The position numbers were made by a program, and so were the translations under genes. From Aurantiacibacter xanthus (GTDB taxonomy: Bacteria; Pseudomonadota; Alphaproteobacteria; Sphingomonadales; Sphingomonadaceae): DNA of 64,000 bases. The stretch lies in NCBI RefSeq assembly GCF_003584015.1, contig NZ_QXFM01000139.1, positions 12,936 to 76,935 on the forward strand, read 5' to 3'. Shown here one piece after another: positions 44,910 to 56,700 of this stretch. Positions within the stretch are counted from its first letter, which is position 1; the number at the start of each line of letters is the position of its first letter. The notes under the pieces were generated by a model. That model saw only the letters and a list, made by a program, of their open reading frames with translations. It was not told where the DNA came from and made no database searches.

Positions 44910-46241
44910 ATGAAGCGACCGAAGCGATTGGTTAAGCACCTCAATCGAATGGCTGGCACAAGGGGCACTCTCGATACCAATGCGCTCAATCGCTTTTCCG
45001 GCTGGGCAGTCGCGCGTGGCGAAAAGGACGTAGTCATCGAAGCCTGGATCGATGGCAAGTCCGTCGCTTCGGCCAAGCCCGGAGTCGAGCGTCCCGATGT
45101 CGAACGCGCTCTGCCAGAATACAAGCGCGCCCGTCACAGCGGCTTTACTATCGAAGTCCCGCTAAACGCGATCCCGGATGATCGGGTGGTCGATGCCAAG
45201 ATCACCGCACGACCGGACGCATCGTGGGCACCGAGAGTGTGGCTCGGAACCGCCAGCCTCGCTGGCGCCGGGCTTATCGCAAAACTGGCCTCCGCTCCGA
45301 AAACAGGCATCGTCGGGCCATTCCCCGCCCCGGTGATAGACGTTGTCGCAGCTTTCCAGCCAGCAGCCGTGGACGACCTTCTCTCGCCGTCCGGGCAGCG
45401 GCAATTCATTGCCGCCCTGCGCGATATTCTCCTTGTTCCGGCGCTGCGCGAAACGCCCGCAATTGCCGACTATATCCGCTATCTCAGCGCAATCGCCGCA
45501 CACTTTGTCTTCGTCGACCGCTTCTTCCCTACGCCCAATCCGCGAGCGCGCGCCGGTTCGGCAGACTTCCACGGCAAGCCCAACTCGGTCGGCGAGATCA
45601 CCGCGATCGCTCACCAGCTCTACGTACTCAAGTCCTATGGCGTGGAAGGTGACTTTGCCGAGTTCGGCTGCTTCAAGGGCTTCAGTTCCTCGATGCTCAG
45701 CTTTGCCTGCCAGCAGCTCGGGCTGAAGATGCACATTTTCGATTCGTTCGAAGGTCTGCCCGAAGCCAAGCACAGCGGTTATACGGCAGGTGACTATGCT
45801 GGTAGCCTGGAAGAAGTAACCGAGAATATCCGACGCCTGGGCGTAGTCGAGCAGGTCACCTGCCACAAAGGGTTCTACGCAGACACCTTCCGTGATTATC
45901 GCCCGCCGCAGCTCATGTGTCTGTGGATGGACGTTGACCTGGAAGTCTCGGCCAAGGATCTGATGGTTGTGGCCGACCGTCTCGAACCGCGGGCCAGCCT
46001 CTTCAGCCATGAGTGCGTGGCAGACATGTTCGTGGATGGCGAGATCATCAACGAGCCCAACCCATCCAACCCCATTCCCCCCGTTCTCGACCGGTTCGAA
46101 GAGCTCGGTCGCCCGCTGACCGGGCATCATGTCCATGGCCACACCGGTGCCTTCTGGCCCCGCTCAGGCGGCATCCCGGTCGTGCACCACGAGCCGTTGA
46201 CGTGGCTGTTGCGGATACTTCGCCAGGAAGTGCTCAAGTAG
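44910..46241 (+). CDS. TylF/MycF-type sugar O-methyltransferase with N-terminal extension
   Basis: A 443-residue protein whose C-terminal half (about residues 215-430) resembles macrocin-O-methyltransferase TylF. The S-adenosylmethionine site is seen in GDFAEFGCFKGFSSSMLSF, LKMHIFDSFEGLPE follows, and the metal-binding acidic stretch is CLWMDVDLEVSAKDL, with SHECVAD behind it. The N-terminal ~200 residues (NRFSGWAVARGEKDVVIEAWIDGKSV in pieces) form a beta-rich domain of unknown role. The ATG at 44910 has GGGAAG seven bases upstream; the upstream frame to 44754 seems non-coding. It is followed at 54 bp by a PhyH-like gene. A role in methylating a surface sugar is inference. Confidence 0.8.
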   Translation: MKRPKRLVKHLNRMAGTRGTLDTNALNRFSGWAVARGEKDVVIEAWIDGKSVASAKPGVERPDVERALPEYKRARHSGFTIEVPLNAIPDDRVVDAKITARPDASWAPRVWLGTASLAGAGLIAKLASAPKTGIVGPFPAPVIDVVAAFQPAAVDDLLSPSGQRQFIAALRDILLVPALRETPAIADYIRYLSAIAAHFVFVDRFFPTPNPRARAGSADFHGKPNSVGEITAIAHQLYVLKSYGVEGDFAEFGCFKGFSSSMLSFACQQLGLKMHIFDSFEGLPEAKHSGYTAGDYAGSLEEVTENIRRLGVVEQVTCHKGFYADTFRDYRPPQLMCLWMDVDLEVSAKDLMVVADRLEPRASLFSHECVADMFVDGEIINEPNPSNPIPPVLDRFEELGRPLTGHHVHGHTGAFWPRSGGIPVVHHEPLTWLLRILRQEVLK

Positions 46242-46294
46242 GAGCGGGCCAGCGCCCGCCCAACCGTGGCAGCAAGAACAAAGGTAATTATCGC

Positions 46295-47260
46295 GTGTCA
46301 GATACAGCAGGGCTTTCCGCAGCCAGGACCGCAACCATCTTTCCCGGTGTGCCGCTGATCGAGTCCCCGATATTCGACAGCGAGGAGCTGTCCGGCTTCA
46401 CCGAGCATGAAAAGCAGATCGCCCGCCAGCTGAACACCGATGGTTTCGCCGTGCTCGACTTCCCTGACCCTGAAATCGACGCCAGGATCGAGCGGATCAA
46501 GCGCAACCTCGGCCCCGGATTCGACATTCCGCTCGACGACCCGGCGGCGGACAAGACGAAAGGCGAGCGCAGGATTCAGGACGCATGGAAGACCGACAAG
46601 GATGTCCATGCCATCGCCTCCAATCCGGCGATGCTCGATCTGCTATCCAAGCTGTATGGCCGCCGTGCCTTTCCGTTCCAGACGCTCAACTTCCCGGTCG
46701 GAACGCAGCAGTCCGCTCATGCCGATTCGGTGCATTTCTCCAGCCTGCCCGAGCGTTTCATGTGCGGCGTCTGGCTGGCGATGGAGGATATTTCCGCTAC
46801 AGCCGGCCCGCTGTTCTACGTGCGCGGATCGCATCGCTGGCCGATCGTCTCGAACGCGATGATCGGCCGCCGCGGCTATGGCAGCGTATCGCACTCGGCC
46901 CAGGCGCCCTATGCCGAGGCATGGGCAGCCATGTGCGAAACGTATGATAAGGTGGAAGAGCCTTTCCTCGCCCGCAAAGGTCAGGCGCTCATCTGGTGCG
47001 CCAACCTCCTGCACGGCGGCAGCCGCCAGACCGACCCGAAGCTCACCCGCTGGTCGCAGGTCACGCATTACTTCTTCGACGACTGCATCTACTATACCCC
47101 CGCCTTCTCGGACGAGACGCTGGGGCAACTGGCCCTGCGCAATCTCGTCTCGATTGAGGACCAGTCGCCAAAGCCGAACACCTACCTTGGCGAACCGGTT
47201 GCGGCGGCTAAGCCCGCCAAGCGCGGCCGTTTGAGCAAGCTGTTCGGCAAACGCGGCTAA
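46295..47260 (+). CDS. Phytanoyl-CoA dioxygenase (PhyH)-like protein
   Basis: A 321-residue Fe(II)/2-oxoglutarate-dependent dioxygenase-like protein. The double-stranded beta-helix shows the HxD pair in QSAHADSVHFSSLP, GPLFYVRGSHRWPI, and the distal histidine in LLHGGSRQTD, with the arginine-containing TRWSQVTHYFF following. GTG at 46295 with AAAGGT upstream was chosen because the earlier frame overlaps the methyltransferase gene. The C terminus is basic (PAKRGRLSKLFGKRG). Bacterial PhyH proteins hydroxylate small molecules, lipids or sugar nucleotides. Pairing with a TylF-type methyltransferase suggests two-step decoration of one molecule, but the substrate is unknown. Confidence 0.82.
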   Translation: MSDTAGLSAARTATIFPGVPLIESPIFDSEELSGFTEHEKQIARQLNTDGFAVLDFPDPEIDARIERIKRNLGPGFDIPLDDPAADKTKGERRIQDAWKTDKDVHAIASNPAMLDLLSKLYGRRAFPFQTLNFPVGTQQSAHADSVHFSSLPERFMCGVWLAMEDISATAGPLFYVRGSHRWPIVSNAMIGRRGYGSVSHSAQAPYAEAWAAMCETYDKVEEPFLARKGQALIWCANLLHGGSRQTDPKLTRWSQVTHYFFDDCIYYTPAFSDETLGQLALRNLVSIEDQSPKPNTYLGEPVAAAKPAKRGRLSKLFGKRG

Positions 47261-47766
47261 GCCGGTAGCGGCTGCGGACCCGAAGGCCCGCCCGCACACC
47301 CTTCCCCAACACGGCGCGCCCTCGCGCGCCCCTGTGGGTGCCAGATCGCGCCCATTCCCGCACCAGTCAGCTTTTCTGAACGCCGAGGGCGATGGCCTTC
47401 GCGTGCAGCAGATCGCACGCGCCGCCGCCTGAGCGGCCCGGCGCGAAGCGCGCAGAAGGCCAAGCATTTGGCCGATCGACAAAGCCCCCCACAAGCCTGT
47501 GGCCATAGAACTACGTCATTAAACTTAGCCGACAACCCCTTGGTCTCGCTTTAAATTTTCTAACCCATTTTATAATATTATGTAAAAATAAGTATCAATC
47601 CTTATTCTTAAATCCTGATTATAAAATTTATCACCTCAGGACGAATATTTGTATCGAAACAGACAGATCGAAAACCTGTCTATTGAAACACGGAATGTCA
47701 GTTCTTTGTCTATTCAATAAGAAAAACGCGAGCCCAAGGCAAAGATATACCGATATCGAGGTCATC
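47261..47766. promoter_or_regulatory. Long upstream region of the giant exoprotein gene
   Basis: About 506 bp. The first half is GC-rich without a gene. From about 47520 to 47680 it becomes strongly AT-rich, in sharp contrast with the window, which fits a promoter of a surface protein and possible foreign origin. TGTCTATTGAA at 47677-47687 and TGTCTATTCAA at 47707-47717 form an 11-bp direct repeat with one mismatch and 30-bp period. An in-frame ATG at 47683 exists, but it precedes residues that do not look like an export signal. Confidence 0.55.
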
Positions 47767-50700
47767 ATGTCGAACAACCGCACCCGCAAAAAGATCGCCC
47801 TCCACGCCGGCGCCAGCCTCTCGGCTCTGGTCACCGTCCTGGTGGCTCCTGCGGCACTCGCCAATCCGCAAAACGGGCAGGTGATACGCGGCGAGGCCTC
47901 CATCTTCGGCGAGGGCACCAAGGCGGTCACCATCGACCAGCACTCCGATCGCGCGGTGATCAACTGGGACGACTTCTCGATCGGCTCCGACGAGGCGGTG
48001 ACCTTCCTGCAACCGGGCGCACGTTCGGTCGCGGTCAACCGGATCACCGGGCAGAACCCATCGCAGCTCATGGGCTCGCTGACGGCGAACGGTCAGGTCG
48101 TGCTCATCAACCGCAATGGCATTGCCTTCGGGCAGAATGCGCGCGTGGATGCGGCCGGGCTCGTCGCCTCCACCGCCGATATCGACGACGATGCCTTCAT
48201 GGCAGGTGGCAACACGCTGCGCTTCGATTCCGCCGAACCGACGATGGCCGATATTGTCGTCAACGGCAGCATCTCGGTGAAGGACGCCGGGCTCGCGGCC
48301 TTCGTGGCTCCGCATGTCCGCAACGACGGCGTAATCATGGCGCGGATGGGCCGCGTGGCGCTGGGCGCGGGCACCGGCTTCTCTCTCGATCTCTATGGGG
48401 ACGGGCTGATCAAATTTGCACCGGGCGACGAGATCAGCGCCGACATCGCGGGCGACAGCGTGCAGGCGCTGGTCGAGAACAGCGGCCAGATCATCGCCGA
48501 AGGCGGCCGGGTGCTGCTGACGGCGGCTGCGGCGCGCGATGTGGTGCGCAATTCGGTCAACGTTTCGGGGCTGGTGAGCGCGGCCAGCGCCACACGCGAT
48601 GGCGGCACCATCCTGCTGACCGGGCCGGGCCGGATCGAGACCTCCGGCGAAGGCCTGCTCGACGTGTCGAGCGATGCGGCCAGGGGCGGCACGGTCAAGC
48701 TGCTGGGCGAGACGGTCGCGCTGCTGGACAAGGCCCGCATCGACGCCACCGGCCTCACCGGCGGCGGCGAGGTACTGATGGGCGGCAACTATCTGGGGCA
48801 AGGCCCGGAAAGCAACGCCGATTTCAACCTGATGGCGCCCGATGCGATCATCAACGCCTCGGCCACCGGCAATGGCAAGGGCGGTCGGGTGATCCTGTGG
48901 TCGAACAAGTACACCAATGCCTGGGGCACGATCCTGGCGACTGGCGGCAACGCTGGCGGCGATGGCGGCTTTGTCGAAACGTCGAGCAAGGACGTTCTCA
49001 ACATGGTGGGCACGGTCGATGCAGGCGCACCTGCAGGCGCGGCCGGCACCTGGCTGCTCGACCCGGGGGATGTCACCATTGTCAACGGCTCGACATCCGG
49101 CACACAGTTTTACTCTTACACATCCAACTACGAACCAAGCACAGATTCCGCAATACCGGTAGTCAATATAGAATACTCTCTTAACAGAAACAATGTTACT
49201 ATAAAAACTGGAAGCGGCGATTATGATATAAATGTAAAATATCCCATTTCATGGAACAGCTCATACAGCCTGACATTGATAGCCGGACGCCATATAATCA
49301 CATATGAATCTATATCTAACAGCGGAAATGGAGGGATTTATTTATATGCAGCACAAAACGCAATCGGCACCATTTTAATAAGATCAAATATAAGTACCTA
49401 TGGTGGTGATATCAATATGAGAGCCGGAAATGATCTATACGGATCAACGACGGGCTACCGCGCAAACGTAATCGTAAACGCAGACAATACCAGCAACGGA
49501 GTATATTCGCGCGGCGGCGACATTATTATCGCCAATAGCTCAGTCGGCGCCGGACCAGAGCAAGACCCCAGTTGGGTGCGCGGCACTGATATCCGCGGAA
49601 CCGTCGATGCCGGCACAGGCGACATCGCGATTTACGGATATTATGGCTACGTCCAAAGCCCGCGCAGCTATGACGTCGCTCTGCCGATCGAAAATGCAAC
49701 CATCAAAGGCCGCAATATAACCATTTACGGGAAATCCAGAGCTTACGGAACAGAGGTCAATGAGGGCGTTCGTTTTTATAGAAACGTCAATATTTCCGCC
49801 AGCGGCTATTTAAATATCACAGGAATATCCAATAATGGTATAGGCATATCAACCTGGAGAGACGGAACAACAAATCTTATCCTCTACGCAGCAGGGGATA
49901 TAACACTTAATGGAATAACTTCCGCCTCCAGCATGCAAGCCATCGACCTTACGCGATACTATGGATCGGTGGGTCAGGTCAGAATTGGTTATGACGGCAG
50001 CAACGTCTCAGCCGGGCGAATCACTATCGAGGGTACGGCACCCAGCGGATTGCTCGATCTTCGTTCACAGGTCGATATCAGAACGACCGGCAGATATGTC
50101 ACTATCTCCGACAACGGTTCATATCTGTCGGGCATTTACCTCTCTCCCAACACGATCAACCCATCTTACGGCTATACCAAGATCACGCTTGGCGGCACGC
50201 AAACCGGCGCAATCACAATGACGGGCGCGGCAAGCTGGTCAGCCAGCGATTCGATCAACTGGATTGAAAGAGGCGGGTTTTACGTGAACTCTCGCCTCAC
50301 CAACACGGCAAGCGGAGGCGATATAAACGTATTCGGTGCCACCGGAGCCTCTGGTGATTCCATTCTCAACGACCGGCTTTATGCCCAGTACGGCTCGATC
50401 AATATCTACAGCGGCTTTAATACAGCCGGTTCTTCGTACAGCGGCTATACCGGAAAAGTCTCGTTCAGCGGGTACCAGCAACAAGCAAGAGACGATATTA
50501 TCGTACGCGCCCGGGGCGGCATTGCCATAAACAGTGGTGCAACGTTCTACACGTCAACGGGCGATATCAGGTTATCGACCGAGAATTCCGGGAGTTTTTA
50601 CTACAACGCCAGCTCTTCGGCGCTGTCAGCCGCGGGACGCTGGATCGTCTACAGCACCAGCCCCAACAACACCACTTTCGGCAACCTTGTGAGCGGGAAT

Positions 50701-53700
50701 GACGCAGTCTGGAACCAGAGCACCTACTCGACTCTGATCAGCGAACTGAGCAGCAAGAGCATCACCGGCAAGCGCTTCGCATTCTCGACATTGCCGGACT
50801 CGAGCGGCGGCTATTACGTCGAGACCTTTGATGCCCCGGACAAGACCTACGGCACCAGTCTTCCATCTTCGACCAGTTCTTCGACCTACAAGATTTACGG
50901 CAGTTCGCTCGGCACCAATCCCGGCGCCAATTCGGCCTATGTGCTCGCCGATATGCCTGGCGTGTTCACCGTGACAACCAACTCTCCGGGCTATGCCACC
51001 AAGGCTAATGTCGGCACTCATGTCATCTCGGGAACGGGGCCCAGCACGTTCAATGGCCAGAGTGTCACTTACCGGAACTACGGCCGTGTGGCGGTCGTTC
51101 CGCGCGCGGTCACGCTCACAGGCAGCCAGGTCTACGACGGCACAAGGACCGTGCGCGGCCAATCGCTGTCAGTGACCAATCTCGTGAGCGGCGATACGGT
51201 GACCGTGAGCGGTTCGGCGGGCAACGCGGTGTCCAGCAAAAACATCGGCACGCGTTCCCTCAGCAGCCTGTCCGGCCTCTCGCTTTCGAACAGCAACTAC
51301 ACGCTGTCCGGCGGCAGCGGCTCGATCACGATCACCAGGGCCACCATCACGGCCTCGCTGGCCGGGACCGTGGAGAAGGTCTACAACGCCAACCGCAATG
51401 CCACGCTGGCAGCCGGAAACTACAGCCTCTCCGGCATCGCCAATGGCGACATTGTCTCGCTCAACAACCCGAGCAGCGGCACCTACAACACCAAGGATGT
51501 CGGCAGCGACAAGGCCGTCAGCGTATCCGGCTTGTCGATCTCGGGCACCGATGCGGGCAACTACCAGCTGGCCTCGAGTTCGATCACCGGCAATGTGGGA
51601 ACTATCACGCAGGCGACCCTCACCGCCTCGCTGACGGACGCAGTGACCAGGACCTACGACGCCACCACCGATGCCACGCTGGCGGCGAAGAACTATGACC
51701 TCGCCGGGATCGTCAGTGGCGACACCGTCACGCTCAACAATCCCACCACCGGCACCTACGACACCAAGAACGTCGGCACCGGCAAGACCATCAGCGTCAC
51801 AGGGCTGGCGATCTCGGGCGCCGATGCCGGCAACTACCAGCTGGCCGCCGATACCATCACCGGCACCATCGGCGAGATCACCAAGGCAACCCTCACCGCC
51901 TCGCTGACCGGCGCTGTAACCCGAACCTACGACGCCTCGACCGATGCCGCGCTGGCCGCAGGCAACTACTCCGTCAGCGGAATCCTGAGCGACGACATCG
52001 TCACCCTCAACAACCCCACGGCGGGCAGCTTCGACACCAAAAACGTCGGCACTGGCAAGACCATCACTGTCTCTGGCCTCACTCTGGCCGACACCGATGC
52101 GGGCAACTACCAGCTGGCTGCGACCAGCATCACCGGTGACATCGGCGCGATCACCCAAGCCCAGCTCGCGGTCACCAACGTGACCGCCGCCAACAAGGTC
52201 TACGACGCCACGCTCACCGCCTCGTTGAGCGGCGGGACGGTGGCAGCGCTCGGCACCGATCTGGTGTCGCTGGTGACCACCGGCGCAACCGGCGCGTTTG
52301 CGAGCAAGGACGTCGGCACCGGTAAGGCGGTGACCGCTACAGGATATACGCTCACAGGCACCGATGCTGACAACTATGCCATCGTCCAGCCCATCGGCCT
52401 GACCGCCGACATCACGCGCGCATCGCTCGCCGTGACCGACGTGATCGTCGCCAACAAAATCTACGACACCACCCGCAACGCCACGCTCAGCGGCGGTGCG
52501 GTTGCGGCTCTGGGCACTGACGCCATAACGCTGGTGAACACCGAGGCCGTCGGCCTGTTCGACACCAAAAACGTCGGCACCGACAAGACGGTCACGGCTA
52601 CCGGCTACACGCTGACCGGCACCGATGCGGGCAACTACACCATCGTTCAGCCCACCGGCCTCACCGCCAGCATCACACCCGCACAGCTCGCCGTGACCGA
52701 CGTGACCGCTGCCAACAAGGTCTACGACGCCACGCTCACCGCCACGCTGAGCGGCGGCACGGTGACCGCGCTCGGCACCGATACGGTGTCGCTGGTGACC
52801 ACCGGCGCGACCGGCGCGTTTGCGACCAAGGATGTCGGCACCGGCAAGGCAGTGACCGCCACCGGCTATACGCTCACCGGCACAGATGCCGCCAATTATG
52901 CGCTGGTCCAGCCTACGGGGCTAAGCGCCGACATCACCCGTGCCCTGCTCGCGGTCACCGGCGTGACCGCCGCCAACAGGACCTATGACGCCACCCGCAC
53001 TGCCACGCTCAATGGCGGCGCGGTATCCGCTCTCGGCACCGACCTCGTCACGCTGGTCAGCGCTGGCGCCACGGGCCTGTTCGACACCAGGAACGTCGGC
53101 ACCGACAAGACGGTCACGGCCACCGGCTACACGCTGACCGGCACCGATGCCGATAATTACACCATCGTCCAGCCCACCGGCCTCACCGCCAGCATTGCGC
53201 AAGCCCAGCTCGCGGTGACCGGCGTGACCGCCGCCAGCAAGGTTTACGACGCCACCCTTACCGCCACTCTGAGCGGCGGCACGGTAGCAGCGCTCGGCAC
53301 CGATACGGTGTCGCTGGTGACCACCGGCGCGACCGGCGCGTTTGCGACCAAGGACGTCGGCACCGGCAAGGCAGTAACCGCCACGGGCTATACGCTCACA
53401 GGCACCGATGCGGCGAACTACGCCATCATCCAACCCACCGGCCTTGTCGCCGACATCACGCGCGCGCAGCTTACGGTGACCGGCGTGGAAGTCGCCAGCA
53501 GGGTCTACGATACGACCCGCAATGCCACGCTTAGCGGCGGCAAGGTCACCGGGTTCGATGCCGATGATGTGGCGCTCGTGATCGACAATGCGTCAGCCCT
53601 TTTCAACAGCAAGGATGTGGGTGTCGACAAGGCGGTGACCGCCATCGACTATGCCCTTAGCGGCGCCGATGCGGGTAACTACACCATCGTCCAGCCCATT

Positions 53701-56700
53701 GGCCTCACCGCCAGCATCACACCCGCACAGCTCGCCGTGACCGGGGTAACTGCGGCAAACAAGGTCTACGACACCACCCGCAGCGCCACGCTCAGCGGCG
53801 GCTCGATATCCGCGCTCGGTACCGACGTCGTCACGCTCGTCACCACCGGTGCGGCAGGGCTGTTCGATACCCGCCTGGCCGGCGCCAACAAATCGGTGGT
53901 CGCCACCGGCTATACGCTCACCGGCAACGATGCCCACAACTATGCCATCGTCCAGCCCACCGGGCTCACCGCCAACATCACCCGCGCCCAGCTCACGGTG
54001 ACCGGGGTAACTGCGGCAAACAAGGTCTACGACGCGACCCGCAGCGCCACGCTCAGCGGCGGTGAGGTGACGGCACTTGGGTCCGACACGGTCTCGCTGG
54101 TCAGAAGCGATGCTGCAGGTCTGTTCAACTCGCGCCACGTCGGCATTGGCAAGGCGATCACCGTCACCGGCTATGCCCTCACCGGTGCAGACGCTGCCAA
54201 CTACACCGTCGTCCAGCCCACCAGCCTCACCGCCAGCATTACTCCGGCGCCGATCAACGTAACCGGTGTGACCGTGGCCAGCAGGGTCTATGATACCACC
54301 CGCAATGCCACCCTCAGCGGCGGCGCGGTGGCGGGCTTCGATGCCGACGATGTCTCGCTTGTGATCGACAATGCCTCCGCCCTGTTTGCCACCAAGGATG
54401 TCGGCTCCGACAAGGCGGTGACTGCGACGGGTTACACACTCGCGGGTGTCGATGCAGGCAACTACTCCATCGTCCTCCCGACCGACCTTACCGCCAGCAT
54501 CACCCAGGCCCAGCTTGCGGTGACCGGCGTAAACGCCGCGAACAAGGTCTATGACACGACCCGCAATGCCACGCTCAGCGGTGGTTCGGTATCCGCGCTC
54601 GGCACAGATCTGGTCACGCTCGTCAGCAGCGGCGCGGTGGGTCTGTTCGACAGCCGGACTGTCGGGACCAACAAGGCCGTGACCGCCACCGGCTATACGC
54701 TCAGCGGCAACGATGCCCACAACTATGCCATCGTCCAGCCTACCGGCCTCTCCGCCAATATCACCCGCGCCCAGCTGACCGTGACCGGGATAACCGCCGC
54801 AGACAAGGTCTACGATGCCTCCCGTACCGCTGCGCTGAGCGGCGGCACCGTGACAGCGCTGGGCACCGACCTCGTCACGCTTGTCAGCAGCGGCGCGGCG
54901 GGCCTGTTCGACACTCGCCATGCCGGTGCGAACAAGGCGGTTGCGGTCACCGGCTACACGCTGACGGGCGCCGATGCGGGCAACTACGCTATCGTCCAGC
55001 CCACTGGCCTCACCGCCAGCATCACACCCGCACAGCTCAGTGTGACCGGCGTATCCGTTGCCAGCAGGGCCTATAACGCCACGCGCAACGCCGCCTTGAG
55101 CGGCGGCACCGTGGCTGCCCTTGGCGCCGATACGGTAACGCTGGTCACCACCGATGCGGTAGGCGAGTTCGATACCCGCCATGTCGGCACCGACAAGGCA
55201 GTTGCTGCCACCGGCTATGCCCTCACCGGCGCCGATGCGGGTAACTACACCATCGTCCAGCCCACCGGCCTCACCGCCAGCATTTCGCAGGCCACCATCA
55301 CCGCCTCGCTGACCGGTACGGCATCGAAGGTCTACGATGCCAACCGTGGCGCCGCGCTGGCCGCAGGCAACTACGGCCTGAGCGGCGTCTTTGCCGGCGA
55401 CACGGTAACGCTCAACAACCCCGCTGCCGCAACATATGACAGCAAGGATGTCGGCACCGGCAAGACCGTCAGCGTGACGGGCCTGGCACTGGGCGGCACG
55501 CACGGGGGCAACTATGTGCTGGCATCGAACAGCATCTCCGGCAACATCGGTACGATCACGCGCGCGCAGCTTGCCGTGACCTCGGTCACGGCGGCCAACA
55601 AGGTCTACGACGCCACCCGCACCGCCACACTCAGCGGCGGCACGGTGACGGCGTTCGGCACCGACAGCGTGTCGCTGGTCACCACCGGCGCTGCGGGCCT
55701 GTTCGATAGCCGCCATGCCGGCGCCAACAAGGTGGTTGCGGCCACCGGCTATAGCCTCACGGGTGCCGATGCGGGCAACTACACCATCGTGCAACCGACT
55801 GGCCTCACTGCCAGCATCACACCGGCCCAGCTCCTCGTCACCGGGGTGACCGCTGCAAACAAGGTCTACGATGCCACCCGCTCTGCCACGTTGAGTGGCG
55901 GGACGGTAACGCAGCTCGGCACCGACGCGGTCACGCTGGTGTCCACCGGCGCGGCGGGCCTGTTCGACAGCCGCCATGTCGGCAATGGGAAGACCGTGAC
56001 CGCCACCGGCTATACGCTCACCGGCGCCGATGCTGGCAATTACACCATCGTCCAGCCCACCGGCCTCACCGCCAGCATTTCGCAGGCGACCATCACCGCC
56101 TCGCTGACCGGCACCGCATCGAAGGTCTATGATGCCAACCGTGGTGCCGCACTGGCAGCAGGCAATTACAGCCTGAGCGGCGTCTTTGCAGGCGACACGG
56201 TGGCGCTCAACAATCCTGCCGAGGGCACCTACGACAGCAAGGATGTCGGCACCGGCAAGACCATCAGCGTCTCCGGGCTCGCAATTGCGGGCACGGATGC
56301 CGGCAACTATGTGCTGGCTTCGGGCAGCATCACCGGCAACATCGGAACGATCACGCGGGCATCGCTTGCCGTGACCGATGTGGTGGTCGCCAGCAAGGTC
56401 TACGATGCGACGCGCAGCGCCGCCCTCAGCGGTGGCTCCGTGGCCGCACTCGGCACCGACAATGTGACGCTGGTGTCCACCGGCGCGGCTGGATTGTTCG
56501 ACACCCGGCACGTCGGCACGAACAAGACCGTGACTGCCACCGGCTATACCCTCACCGGTGCCGATGCGGGCAACTACACCATCGTCCAGCCCACCGGCCT
56601 CACCGCCAGCATTTCGCAGGCGACCATAACCGCCTCGCTGACCGGAACGGCAGCAAAGGTCTATGATGCCAGTCGCAATGCCACACTGGCAGCAGCCAAC

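Noticed and set aside
47265-47280. GGTAGCGGCTGC near the PhyH stop as a sixth xyl-box
   Set aside because: The palindrome is broken at the centre and the right half does not match; it also lies next to a stop codon, not a promoter of a sugar gene.
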